A stretch of 64,000 nt of DNA from Dryas octopetala (Eukaryota; Streptophyta; Magnoliopsida; Rosales; Rosaceae): contig OY992837.1 in assembly GCA_963921425.1 (NCBI GenBank), forward strand, positions 16,961,896-17,025,895, in the 5' to 3' direction. The notes below the pieces were generated by a model. It did not search any database and was not told the origin of the DNA. It saw only the letters and a list, made by a program, of their open reading frames with translations. Below, piece after piece: positions 50,071 through 61,312 of this stretch. Positions within the stretch are counted from its first letter, which is position 1; each line of letters opens with the position of its first letter. The position numbers and the translations under genes are program-made.

Positions 50071-50257
50071 AGCCCTCAGATACATCATATCCAAAACTGT
50101 GATTCAAGGATAGCTTGGCTTTGATTTTCATTTTAAGCCTTTTAACATTTAAATGACAAGAACAACAACCACCACCACCACAAAGACCAGAAGTGATGAT
50201 CAAGGCTCATAATGGAAATCAAAGCAACCAACCAAGAATGAGTCTGCATCACAGGGC
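50071..50257 (-). ncRNA. C/D-snoRNA-like hairpin module 9 (short type)
   Basis: Close copy of module 6: GCCCTGTGATGC start, ATGATGTATCTGAGGGC end, with the same inner arms. Confidence 0.35.
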
Positions 50258-50487
50258 AAATGAACAAGATTGCACTTGAGCATATGTTCGAGAATCATAC
50301 ATTATAACTTCTCCTAGAACATAATAAACCAAAAGAAAAACTAAGTGCCATTGTCAATTAAAAAAAAATTTACAATCATAGAGGAGAACCTTAGATATCA
50401 ATACAATACAATTAAAGCAATAACTAACGATCAAAAATAATTAAAGATTCAATCAGCATATCTGAAAAAGAAAATCTATCATGACAA

Positions 50488-50678
50488 GCCTTCAGATCTC
50501 ATAGCTATATCTGGTCATTGACGGTTATCCGCTGGATTATCCTTATGAGCCTCTTCACATCCTCAACCATACAAGCCAGAAAGAAAGTGAGGGGGAGAGA
50601 GAGACAGATAGAAAGAGAGAGAGACAGAGAGAAAGAGAGAGACAGAGAGATAGAGAGAGAGAGAGAGAGAGACAGAGA

Positions 50679-50709
<31 letters not shown>

Positions 50710-50812
50710 TGGTGATGATGATGATGATGACTAGTACAGAAAAAAGGATAGAAAAGGCCACTAAAAATAATCCACAGAACCCCTCCCACAAATGAGTTTT
50801 CCATCATCAGGC
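50488..50812 (-). ncRNA. C/D-snoRNA-like hairpin module 10
   Basis: Close copy of module 7: GCCTGATGATGG start, ATCTGAAGGC end. The loop microsatellite has a different length and interruption pattern. Confidence 0.36.
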
Positions 50813-51589
50813 AAAAAAAGAAATTGCAGCATCATTCTGAGGAGAAATTTTTTGTATGTGTCCGATACACCACCTGGCATCATGACCTGGTGTTTCGGAT
50901 GCAAACAATAATTTCTCCATTTGGAGGCTGCAAACAAGAAAAACTCAGACAACCACAAGTAGAGCATGCAAAGACAGAGGACGAACAAATAACAGGTAGA
51001 TCTGGTCATCACCACAGCATCATTGCTTCCAATTTTCAAATACGTAAGCCTGAAATAATATCTGAAGTACCACTACAGATGCAGAAATTGCACTCTAACA
51101 TTGCAACACCTGTACCACAGAAATGCAAAAGGTTCAACCAGGATCATATATGGCTAGATCTAGGCTGCATTTCCATCAATAATTGCACTTAAAAACTAAC
51201 TGCTCAGAGCCCAGTGCATGTATTATCATTTCCCACAATCCCACTTAACAGTTAACACCAAACACCCACTACCCATTAAGAAAATATCCATTTCAAAACT
51301 AAGCCATTATAAACTACCGGCCACAAATACAAACCATAGTCATGCACATAAGAGAATTTTGGGCCAACTAAACATCAAATGCCGCACACCAGACAAAAGA
51401 AATAAGGATGGTGATGAAACCCAATTTCAGAACCAGCGCAGTGCAAGCAATCATGAGCTATATAAAAGCATAACTAAGAAAATAAGAAAATTTGGGGCCC
51501 AATTACACTTGCAAGGGTCAAACTGACTTCTTGGAATATAGATTAGGTTTGGGGCTAAAACCCCAAATGGGTCATGAAATTTGTGAAAA

Positions 51590-51848
51590 TGCCCTCAGAT
51601 CTTCATAGCTTTGAACGAGTCATTCGCGGTTTAAAGCCACTAGCGTTCATCAAAAGCCTTTACACTCCACGACACTGTGTGTTAGTGTGTGTATCTGTGT
51701 GTATGTAGACTCGTAGAGAGATGGAGAGAGACGGAGAGAGAGAGAGAGAGAGAGAGAGAGGTGGTGGTGAGTAAAGGCTAATGAAGAGAAGCAACCACGC
51801 TACCGCTCTTTACATTTTCAATCTGTCATCATCAGGCATCATAATGAA
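51590..51848 (-). ncRNA. C/D-snoRNA-like hairpin module 11
   Basis: Minus strand: TGCCTGATGATGACAG start, GAAGATCTGAGGGCA end (TGCCT/GGGCA with one U-G pair). Inner stem AGCCTTTAC/GTAAAGGCT intact. It begins a fifth, incomplete unit at the right edge of the array. Confidence 0.35.
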
Positions 51849-52033
51849 ATTTTAAAGAAAATAAAGATTTAAAATAAAAACTCTGAGAGAGAGAGAGAGA
51901 GAGAGAGAGTGATAGAGAGGGTGAGCATTTTTGCAGAGGAGGATTCGAAGACTGATATAGGGTATGAGTCTCGACTCTCTCGTTTTATTATCTTTATGAG
52001 TGCTGCTGTACTAAGTTACTAACATTATTTTTT

Positions 52034-52833
52034 GAGATTAATACCATTTTGCTCCCCAGACTATTACACTTGTATCAGTTTACTCTCCAAATTTCTAATT
52101 TATAAAAGAGATTAATGTCATTTTGCTCCCCAGACTATTACACATGTATCAGTTTGCTCCCCAGACTTCTAATTTGGAAAATTAAGGACCCTGACTTTTT
52201 TCAATTTTGCCAATTAAGGTTATTCCGTCAATTTATACATTTTTCATCTAAAATGTCGAGATGATCAAGCAAAATTTAGCAAAAAATAAAAGAGGAAAAA
52301 TGATGCATGAGGAAAAAATGATAAGATCTAATTGGAAGGGACCATTTTGCCCTCAAAGATTTGGATAAAAAATGTGTAAATTGACAAAAGAACCTCAATT
52401 GGCAAAATTGAAAAAGTCAGAGTCCTTAATTTTCCAAAGTAGAAGTCTGGGGAGCAAACTGATACAAGTGTAATAGTCGGGGGAGCAAAATGGTATTAAT
52501 CCCTTTATAAAATTAAAGACTCTGACTTTTTCAATTTTGCCAATTGAGATTCTTTTGTCAATTTACACATTTTTTATCCAAATCTTTGAGGGCAAAATGG
52601 TCCCTTCCAATTAGATCTTATCATTTTTTCCTCATGCATTATTTTTCCTCTTTTATTTCTTGCTAAATTTTGCTTGATTATCTCGACATTTTAGATGAAA
52701 AATGTATAAATTGACGGAATAACCTTAATTGGCAAAATTGAAAAAGTCAGAGTCCTTAATTTTCCAAATTAGAAGTCTGGGGAGCAAACTGATACATGTG
52801 TAATAGTCTGAGGAGCAAAATAACATTAATCTC
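52034..52833. mobile_element. MULE-type MITE, copy B (host copy of a self-nested pair)
   Basis: Same family as the copy at 24 kb. Flanked by a perfect 9-bp duplication TTATTTTTT (52025-52033, 52834-52842). Without the inner copy and one inner duplication it is 395 bp, exactly the length of copy A. Confidence 0.93.
52108..52503. mobile_element. MULE-type MITE, copy C (inserted in copy B)
   Basis: A 396-bp element starting GAGATTAATGTCATTTTGC and ending GGTATTAATCCC. It sits inside copy B with the perfect 9-bp duplication TTTATAAAA (52099-52107, 52504-52512). Relative to copy B it lies in inverted orientation. Confidence 0.93.
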
Positions 52834-52842
52834 TTATTTTTT

Positions 52843-53470
52843 TGGTCGAATACTATACTAACACTCTTTTCCTCACTTCATACCGCCGTAAATAAAGGGC
52901 TATTTACAAAAAAAAAATTAATAAAACATTTCAAAATTACAAATAAGCCTATACACAATTCTTAAATTTTAAAATAGTCACTATTAATTAAAATAAATTA
53001 AATAAAATTATGCATTATACAAAAAAAGACATAACAAATTCTAAAAATTACAAACACTGCCATTAAATAAAAACAATTGACTGGGGCAAAAGGGTAAAAT
53101 GAACTTAAAGAAAAACCAGTAATGGGTTGGAGCTCGCAGGACTATTGATCAAAACGTAATTTATGAAATTATATAATTGACTAAAATGAGATAGAAAATC
53201 GGGGGTTTTTTTTAAAGCCCAATTATAAAATAATAATGATTGTGCGGCCCAGTTGCAAAAATGCAGTACTAACGCAGCCCACTTTTAAAATGGCCTGGAA
53301 GAGTCGCAACAAAAACCATTAAAAAGCAGCAAATTTATGGCCCCTGCCATCGATTCCTTTAACTATCCGTTAATTGCCATAACTGCAATTAACCTCTTAA
53401 AACCTCCTTAAACCGTATTAGCAGATGATTATAAAAAACTAAGGAATCAAAGAGCCTTTTGGAATCAAAA
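52843..53470. other. Gene-free AT-rich stretch, possible 5' flank of the Ulp1-type element
   Basis: No gene seen. From about 53190 the sequence turns into repeated CCCA-containing words (AAAGCCCAATTATAAAAT, GCGGCCCAGTTGCAAAAATG, CAGCCCACTTTTAAAATGGCC) that may be subterminal repeats of the large element to the right. Confidence 0.35.
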
Positions 53471-53547
53471 AAACCCAGAACAAAAATCGTCTTCGATTGC
53501 CTTGTAGAATAAAAAACCACAGATCTATTCTAAAACGAGAGATTCAA

Positions 53548-53965
53548 GCAAAGAGAAACAAAACCTAGTAGCTACTGACCACCATTGTCGAGGAAGAAGA
53601 AGAAGCAACACCCAATTTCTACCTCAATATCTACTGACTTCCAGGTACAATTTCTTCTACAAAACATTATGTATTGAACCGAGTACCAAAAACAATTTTG
53701 ATCGAAAACCCTAGACCCATTTCAATGAAAGACAGTATTATCAATATCTACTAATAGCCATAAACCCATTTCAATATTTATTAAACGGTTGCTTTTTAAT
53801 GGTTTTTCAGACTCATTCTTGACAAGGGATCCAAGCAGAGAGAAAGGAAACCCTAATAACTACTGACCACCATTGACAAAGAAGAAGAAGAAGAAGCAAC
53901 AACAAATTTCTACCTCAATAAAACATTGAAAAAGACGAAGAAGAAGCTACTGACTACCAGGTACT
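53548..53965 (+). repeat. Duplicated leader segment of the Ulp1-type gene
   Basis: 53548-53648 and 53827-53965 share GA.CCAAGCA.AGAGAAA, CTACTGACCACCATTG, GAAGAAGAAGAAGCAACA and ATTTCTACCTCAATA, each closing with CTACTGACT.CCAG|GTAC, i.e. each copy ends in its own splice donor. Confidence 0.7.
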
Positions 53966-54030
53966 ATTGGGTTGCTTGGTAATATATGTCATTGTCTGGT
54001 TAAATTGCTTATGTTTATGTAATATTCCCC

Positions 54031-54795
54031 AATGTCAAATATGTGAGATTCTAATTGTTACTGGATGGTAATAACAATTACAATATCACAAATTAGATAT
54101 GTCAACTGCCTATGCAGATTTTCCAATGATAAATACGTGGGAGTCTAATTGTTACTGGCTGGTAGTAATAATTAGAATATCACAAATTAGATATATGCAC
54201 TGCCTATGCAGATTTTCCAATGACAAATACGTGGAAGTCTAATTGTTACTGGCTAATAGTAACAATTAGAATCTCACAAATTAGATATCTGCACTGTCTA
54301 TGCAGATTTTTCAATGACAAATACGTGGAAGTCTAATTATTACTGGTTGGTAGTAACAATTAGAATCTCACATATTAGATATCTGCACTGCCTATGCAGA
54401 TTTTCCAATGACAAATACGTGAGATTCTAATTGTTACTAGCTGGTAGTAACAATTAGAATCTCATAAATTAGATATGTCCACTGCCACTGCCTATGTATT
54501 GCACATTTTCTTTGATTTGGAGACTGGCCTGGGGCATTGGGTTAGACTTAAAAACACTGTTGCAGTTGAATTGTTACTGAAGGAAAAGAGTGAGGATTCT
54601 TAGGACTGAAAAGTGGAGGAAGTGGGCTTGTTAGAGGTAGCCAAATACGTGGGAGTCTAATTGTTACTGGCTGGTAGTAACAATCAGAATCTCACAAATT
54701 AGATATTGGCACTGCCTATGCAGATTTTCCAATGACAAATACGTTGGAGTCTAATTGTTACTGGCTGGTAGTAACAATTAGAATCTCACATTTGG
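54031..54795. repeat. 94-bp tandem palindromic repeats (seven copies)
   Basis: Copies start near 54031, 54125, 54219, 54313, 54406, 54637 and 54732. The spacing of the first five is 94 bp. Each holds an inverted repeat TCTAATTGTTACT...AGTAACAATTAGA around GGCTGGT, followed by ACTGCCTATGCAGATTTTCC. They lie in the first intron of the Ulp1-type gene, just upstream of the start codon. Confidence 0.92.
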
Positions 54796-56290
54796 TAGTA
54801 ACTATCTGTTTTTTTGCAACCATATTGCAGGATTCAAAGAAAATGGCCACAAAAAAGGCAATAACAATTGCAAAAGAAAAAAGGATTGTACCAAAACAGT
54901 CCGGAAAAATTCAGTACAGGTGCAACATGGTTGCATTCCAAAGTACTATAGATAAAATTAAAGATGACCTGACTGCCAAGGCATACGAGAAGCTACATAA
55001 AACACCTTTTTGGCCACTTATAAATGCATTTCGCAATGAAATGATGGGAAGCAACCCTGTGAAATCAGACGACGGTGTTGGATTCTTCATCCAAGCATAC
55101 AACAAGGAAACAGAGAAGTTCCATTTTGGTAAGAAGGAAATAGAACTTATAACAAGTGACATTGCTGATTTATTTGGGCTGCCAGAATTGGGAAATGAAG
55201 TTCTCTTGACAAGAAATCCAAGTTCATTACAGATCACTTTAAGGATGATGAACAAAGGATAAATAGAACTTCAGTGCAAAATGCTCTCTATAAAGCAGTA
55301 GAGGAAGGAAAACAACCTCAGACACCAGCAGGGAATCAGAAAACTTCAAGGAAGAGAAGACTGAAAGACAACAGTGACGATGTTGTACGTTTGATAATTT
55401 TGTACATGTTGGCTACTTTCCTATTCCCAAACTCTGGATACCACCTTGCTTGAGACTTGGTCAAGCATACTGAAGACTTGAATGAAATGGTACATAAAGC
55501 ATGGGCAAAAGGAGTGCATGATTACTTGCACAAATCATTGTGCAAAGACAGTAAATCAATGGCTGGTTGTGTCGTTGCCATACTGGTAAGCACTAAACTG
55601 AATTTATTAAATATGAATGTATTATTTTAGACACTATGTTTATTGTTTATTACAACTTTTAACCATTTTTGTACAATTTTTCTCTTTGATGAATTCCAGT
55701 ATTAGATATGCAAAAAGACAAACATCATTAATCCATTCAAGGGCAGAGAGGAGGAAACTCCTGGCATAGTCAAATGAGATCTGGATGATCTCAATCTCAA
55801 GTTGAAACATTACATACTTGAAGACTTTGAGGTAAAAAAACAAAACAAAACATAGTTACTATGTTTACTTTATACCAATAACTATTTTCAAAACCAAAAT
55901 ACTAACAATCTTTATTTTAAATTGTGAAGAACATGTTTGATGATGAAGAAAGAGGGGAGAAACCACCTAATGAGGAAACATGCTGGCTAAGAGACACATA
56001 AGAAACATAAGAAGATAAAGATCCACAACTGACACTCCAATATTGATTAGATAAAAAAGAGAAAGAGGAGGAAATGGAAGACGTCACTCGAAGCTTGGGT
56101 AAGAATTCAAAACTAATAACAAAACGCCACTGCATATTTATTGTGCATGTTTATTGTATAAGTTGCCATTATTAGACAATAACAAACACCAGAAAACCAG
56201 AAATTGTCACTGCCTATGCATATTTCTTAATTGTTATGTATATGTCATACTTTCTTTTATTTTGTGTCTTTTATGAGCAACCATACAGTA

Positions 56291-56590
56291 GCAAATATGT
56301 GGGATTCTAATTGTTACTTCCAGGTAGTAACAATTAGAATTTCTCATATTAGTGTGCTTATTTTCTACTGTCAAATATGTGAGATTCTAATTGTTACTTC
56401 CAGGTAGTAACAACTGGAATTTCTCATATTAGTGTGTCTATTTCCTACTGTCAAATATGTGAGATTCTAATTGTTACTTCCAGGTAGTAACAACTGAAAT
56501 TTCTCATATTAGTGTGCCTATTTCCTACTGTCAAATATGTGGGATTCTAATTGTTACTTTCAGGTAGTAACAACTGGAATTTCACATTTT
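56291..56590. repeat. 80-bp tandem palindromic repeats (four copies)
   Basis: Copies at 56291, 56371, 56451 and 56531, exactly 80 bp apart. The same palindrome core as the 94-bp array (ATTCTAATTGTTACTTCCAG, GTAGTAACAA) has a different spacer (TATTAGTGTGCCTATTTCCTAC). They lie in another intron of the same gene. Confidence 0.92.
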
Positions 56591-56913
56591 CTTTTGTAAT
56601 AAAATGTCACTTTATGAAAGTAACAATATGGCAACCACTAACATTTTCTTTTATGCATGCAGTTAGACCGCTTTGAAAGTGAGCAAATCAGTAAAGAGGA
56701 TAAGAAGAACATAGAAGAATTCCGTAACATCTATGAAGAAGTCATAAAAGAATTAAAGACATTAGTGGTAAATGAAGATGAAGATGAAGATCACAATGAA
56801 GATGAAGATGAAGTCACAGCACTACTACAAAAATGTCAATATATATCAGTCGTGGACTGATATCTAATTGAGTAGTCGTCTAATATAGCGAGTCGTGATA
56901 TCTAATATCTAAA

Positions 56914-57739
56914 TTTTTTTTTTTTTTTGGTACAAGAGGGGCTGAAGCCAAAAAAACCTAAACAATTACAGCTCTAGGACAAGGAGTACCAAGAGCATCG
57001 GCAGAAAGAAGAGAGCAGACCTCATGAGGGGGGGAATCAAACCAATGAACACCCAAAGCCCTCCCTACACTTAAGGAGGCTAAACGATCAGCACAAAAAT
57101 TTTGTTCACGATACACATGCCTCACCAAGCAATTAGCAAACCCACCAACAAGCAGCTTGCAGCTATTAGCAAGACTAAACAGAGGATGAGCAACATCAAC
57201 CTCCTTAGATACAAGGGAGACAACCAAGGAGGAATTACTTTCCACTTCAAGCATAACAACACCTTGATCACGAGCAAGGGAAAGACCCCAAAACAAACCC
57301 CACAATTCAGCCTCAAGGACAGAACCAACACCAAGATTAGCAGTAAAGCCTTTAATCCACTCCCCAACATGATTCCGCAATAAACCACCAGCACCAATGA
57401 TCTCAGAAGAAGGATTTCTGCAACCATCAATATTAAGCTTCACACAATCCTCAACAGGAGGCCACCAATGAAGATCAATCACCTGCCTAATAGATTTAGA
57501 GAAACTAACCTTATTTGCACTATACCAATGCCAAGCATATTGAAAGATAATGCAATGGGGATTAATAGGCAAAGTAAAGTGAGGATCAAAAACAAAGCAG
57601 CACCTCCACTTCCATATATACCATAAGGTCGCATCAAACAACAAAAACCAAGGGATTCCCTTCCTAGTAGGGATATTAGCTTTCATATTAAAACCAAGCC
57701 AATCTTCAAAGCTATCCAAACTACCCAAGGAAACTAATG
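56914..57739 (-). mobile_element. L1-type LINE 3' end (RNase H), 5'-truncated
   Basis: The minus strand encodes 256 codons (56958-57728) without a stop: a C-terminal part of a plant L1 ORF2 with an RNase H domain (CVKLNIDGCRNPSSEIIGAG, VLEAELWGLFWGL, VESNSSLVV, EQNFCADRLA). The third acidic position reads Asn where Asp is usual. A T-run at 56914-56928 is its poly(A) tail, and TCTAAATTTT at 56908-56917 and 57740-57749 is a likely target duplication. It is nested inside the CACTA subterminal region. Confidence 0.85.
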
Positions 57740-58375
57740 TCTAAATTTTAGATATCAGTTTTAAACTGATATGTAAACATTGTTTATATATCCTTTTTGT
57801 TTTTCAATCTAATATCCTAAATACAAAATAGATATCCAATTTGATATTATTTCTGATATCTATAAAATCCGAGTATTAATAGCTCTAATAAATAGATATC
57901 GTATTTGATACTAATACTGATATATAACTCGGTATCAATATCATGTTTGAGGTAGAATATGATATAAAACCATGGTATCAATATCAGGTCTATGGTAAAA
58001 TCTGATATATAATCTTGAAATCAATATCAGGCATAGAATAGACCCTGATATCTAAACATTGTTTACATATCAGGTCTAAAAAAGAATTTGATATCAAAAT
58101 GTTATAAAATATCAGTTTTTGAGATATTGTTTATTATGTAAGTTTTTTTTTCACCTACAAGAGTTATCAATAAATTGAACATACAATGGTGCATGTAATT
58201 TGAAATAGCCTGAAATTGTGCGAGTATAAAATCTTTCATTTCCATATATTTCATATTTCAAGTACGAATACATTCAAAGTACCCAAAAAGGGATTACAAT
58301 ACAATACCCAAAAAAAAGTGTTCTAAAAACTCAAAATACATGCAAGTTCCTATATAGTTAAATCTTATATACACC

Positions 58376-61034
58376 ACTAGAAGATATTACAACCAAAGAT
58401 ATTACCAATTACTAATAACAAGACTGTCAATAGTCTTCCAGCTATTAGACTAGATGCCAAAGAAAGATTGTGGGCACCAACAAAGTATGCATTCCCTGAC
58501 TTCTCATCTTTCACTTTAAAGCTTGAAGAGCCTAAAAAAGCAAAACAAACAAAATATTGTACAACCAGATTGTCATAAAGAACCTGTACAACCAGATTGT
58601 CATAAAAGGAAGACAACATCATAGAGTATATTAAGCTTCTATTGAAGAAATAACTAATTGTAATGTGTTTCACGCCAAGAAATAAAGAAGTTGATTGAAT
58701 ATTGAAGAAGCCAGATTAACAATGCATGACAGCAAGATAAGGTATATAAAACAAACCTCATAGGTCATGTTATCATGATCCTAACTCTACCATCTGCATA
58801 ATTACAAAGAGAAATTTTTTGTATAAAGTCAGACTGCTCTTAATCTAGAATTTGTGTATTACATGAACATGAAGCTCTTAAATGATAGCACAAATGCATA
58901 AGGCTACAAATTTGGAGACAAAAGAAAATCACTTTTATGTGAAAAGAAAAACATCTCCATAACTTAGTGTAAAGATTGATCAAACATCCATAACTGATAA
59001 CTGAAGGTGTAAAGTCGCATTCCTATAGCCCAATTAGAGAGTGTTAGTGTACCATGCAAGGAAAAAAGTAATGGTAACAATAATAAGACAAGACACTATG
59101 TACATTGAATATATCTCTTTTCCGGATAAGTACATTGCATGTATCTCTTATAGGACACAGTAGAGAGTAAAGGTATTTTAATGGCTTGAAAGACCCAAAA
59201 GCTCAATGGACAATCTTAAGAACCCTTAGAGTTAAACGTAAAGGATAGCTAAGCTACATCCGTGGATATTATCACGCATCATAAACGAACAACTCCCATA
59301 TATGGATTCTATAGCAGTATATGTTATTTGTATATTTCAGAAACATGAATATAAAACAAGAAAATGCTTGAAACACCACAAATCATAATACGAAGAAACA
59401 TGTTAAAGCTTTTGCTACATACCTTAAAAAACACATCAAAGTGATGTTGCCTGGCCAACATCAATAATATAAATGATCCACTCAGCTTTCTCCTCACTAA
59501 GTTTATACCTATACATTGGAAGAAATGACCTCACTAAGAAAGACAACATCCTCTTAAAGATGTATAAATGGCAGATAAGAAAGAATAATACTAACCCAGG
59601 TACTCACTGCATAATGCATGCAGATGCCTAATTAAAAAGAGAGGGCAGAGAATGATATTTTTCTTTAAAGGAAACATATATACCGCTTCACTATAGAATT
59701 TCTGTTACTTCCATTCATCGTAAGGCCAGTGTCAAAAATTGAGATCATTTCATCACAACATCCACACTAATGCAAATATTGAGGGGGGAAATGAAAAATT
59801 ATAAAGTAATCATTGAAATATAATGAAGTAATATATTGAGTCAGAGAACAAATGGACTAGTGTGCAAACATCCAATAAAAATATCCATCCAATAGTACTA
59901 GAGAAATAAGGATCAATCTTAACTTCTCAACCATCACAAATTAATAACTTTTCTTGAGAAGCACAAATCAAAGACCAGATGACATATATGGTTAAATTCC
60001 AGGTTGTACAAATGAAGCAATAGATGAGAGCTTTATACAAATTAACATTAAAAAAACCTGTAAAACTATAGAATCTACATTTTCCATACCTTATAAGTCT
60101 CTTATCTCTCCTTTCATTTGACCATATTGCTTGTAAGGAATTATCCAAATGAATGAATGAGCAACAAAAACATGACAATTAAATGAAAATAAAAATAACC
60201 AAATAACTAGATCCAGTTTTTTCAGTTGTATATATATGTCAGACAACTTACAATCAAATCTTCCAGAGCAGTCTCAAATGTGTACTCTAGCTTCTGGTAA
60301 TTCCTTTAGTATGTCAGTATTAGGTGGCACAAACCAAATGAAACAAAAAATTAAAAGGTATTACTAACCTCAAAAGTATTAGCATATTCTCACGCAAACC
60401 ATCCTAACTCATAAACAAAACAAGTAAAACAACCTTATCAACTGAAAAAGACATTTGGCGCAGAGCCTCAATGAGTGGCATTGATTCAATGTCACCTAAG
60501 AAGAAAGAAAAGACTAATATCTTGCAGATGAAAGTAAGGATTAACCAATAGTATTAAAGAAAAGACTAATATCTTGCAGATGAAAGTAAGGATTAACCAA
60601 TAGTATTAAGTTTTCTCATTGCTGCGCTATAATTATCACCATATGATTTGCGTATTTCCTCCAACCTGGACAGAGCAATTCTACCAATTTCAACTCAAAA
60701 GCATCCAATTAAATCGAAATGGGTCAGAAACGAGTCAAAGAAGCTCAACCCCACCACTCACGGCGGAGCCCTTAGTGGTCGTGGATTCCAAATTGGGCTT
60801 TTCGATTCTATTAACAATTTAGCAAAACGGAGCCAACAAACATGTAGAGGATGAAGAGAAGATTGAAATCGATACCTGACTCGATGGAATTAGCCGCTGG
60901 AACCGTTGAAATCGCGTCGAAGCCGCCGCTGGCTTCTTGGCGTCGATTCGCCTTGTACAGTGGTCCGATGAACAATCGGAGGCCACCAACATGTTCAGAA
61001 TGACGAGAGCTTTAAAACCCACAAGGCTTGGCAT
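58376..61034 (-). pseudogene. Gene-like exon series captured in CACTA, product unknown
   Basis: Minus-strand pieces with plausible splice sites: about 60876-61034 (MPSLVGFKALVILNMLVASD, signal-peptide-like), 60598-60665 (LEEIRKSYGDNYSAAMRKLN), 60434-60496 (DIESMPLIEALRQMSFSVDK), about 60252-60300 (YQKLEYTFETALEDLI), about 59693-59765 (CGCCDEMISIFDTGLTMNGS), about 59458-59507 (YKLSEEKAEWIIYIIDVGQ), and 58376-58530 (NAYFVGAHNLSLASSLIAGR, then a hydrophobic tail). Together they resemble a type I membrane protein. The join between the first two pieces is not in frame, and the order of the last ones is inferred. No family recognised. Confidence 0.45.
60503..60606. repeat. 52-bp tandem duplication
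   Basis: Two copies of AAAGAAAAGACTAATATCTT followed by GCAGATGAAAGTAAGGATTAACCAATAGTATT, 52 bp apart, within an intron of the captured gene. Confidence 0.9.
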
Positions 61035-61233
61035 CTCAACTTCCCCGGGATCGATGGATTGCCACAGGAGTGGCCATCGGCCCTGTGGCTTCGATTCGCC
61101 ATGATCAGCGGTTGTTTGGGAAGGAGAGAGACACGAGGAGGGAGAGTAGAAGAAGACGAGCCTTTTAGTGGTACTCCTGTCGTCGTTGGCCTTCGGACGA
61201 CAACGAATTTTCCGAGGAAGACGATTGGCTCGC

Positions 61234-61236
<3 letters not shown>

Positions 61237-61308
<72 letters not shown>
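61237..61308. repeat. (GA)n microsatellite
   Basis: About 35 GA units upstream of the captured exon series within the CACTA element. Confidence 0.95.

Positions 61309-61312
<4 letters not shown>

Larger units (their letters stand above)
41903..51850. repeat. Tandem array of ~2.3-2.7-kb units
   Basis: The anchor GACCCAATTA/GGCCCAATTA within TTTGGG.CCCAATTAC recurs at 43781, 46076, 48820 and 51496 (spacings 2295, 2744, 2676). A second anchor, CTGCTCAGAGCCCAGTGCATG-like, recurs near 43495, 45787, 48525 and 51201. Units three and four are almost identical over their whole length, including small insertions; earlier units are more diverged. Each unit holds several modules beginning CCCTCAGATCTCATAGCT or CTTCAGATCTCATAGCT on the plus strand, most with a purine microsatellite inside. 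No open reading frame is conserved between units, so the array does not look protein-coding. Confidence 0.8.

Noticed and set aside
42232..51526. Several 60-120-codon open frames with poly-His or poly-Leu/Ser runs in the tandem array
   Set aside because: They are translations of CAC/CAT and CT/GA microsatellites or of array spacer, and frames are not kept between units.
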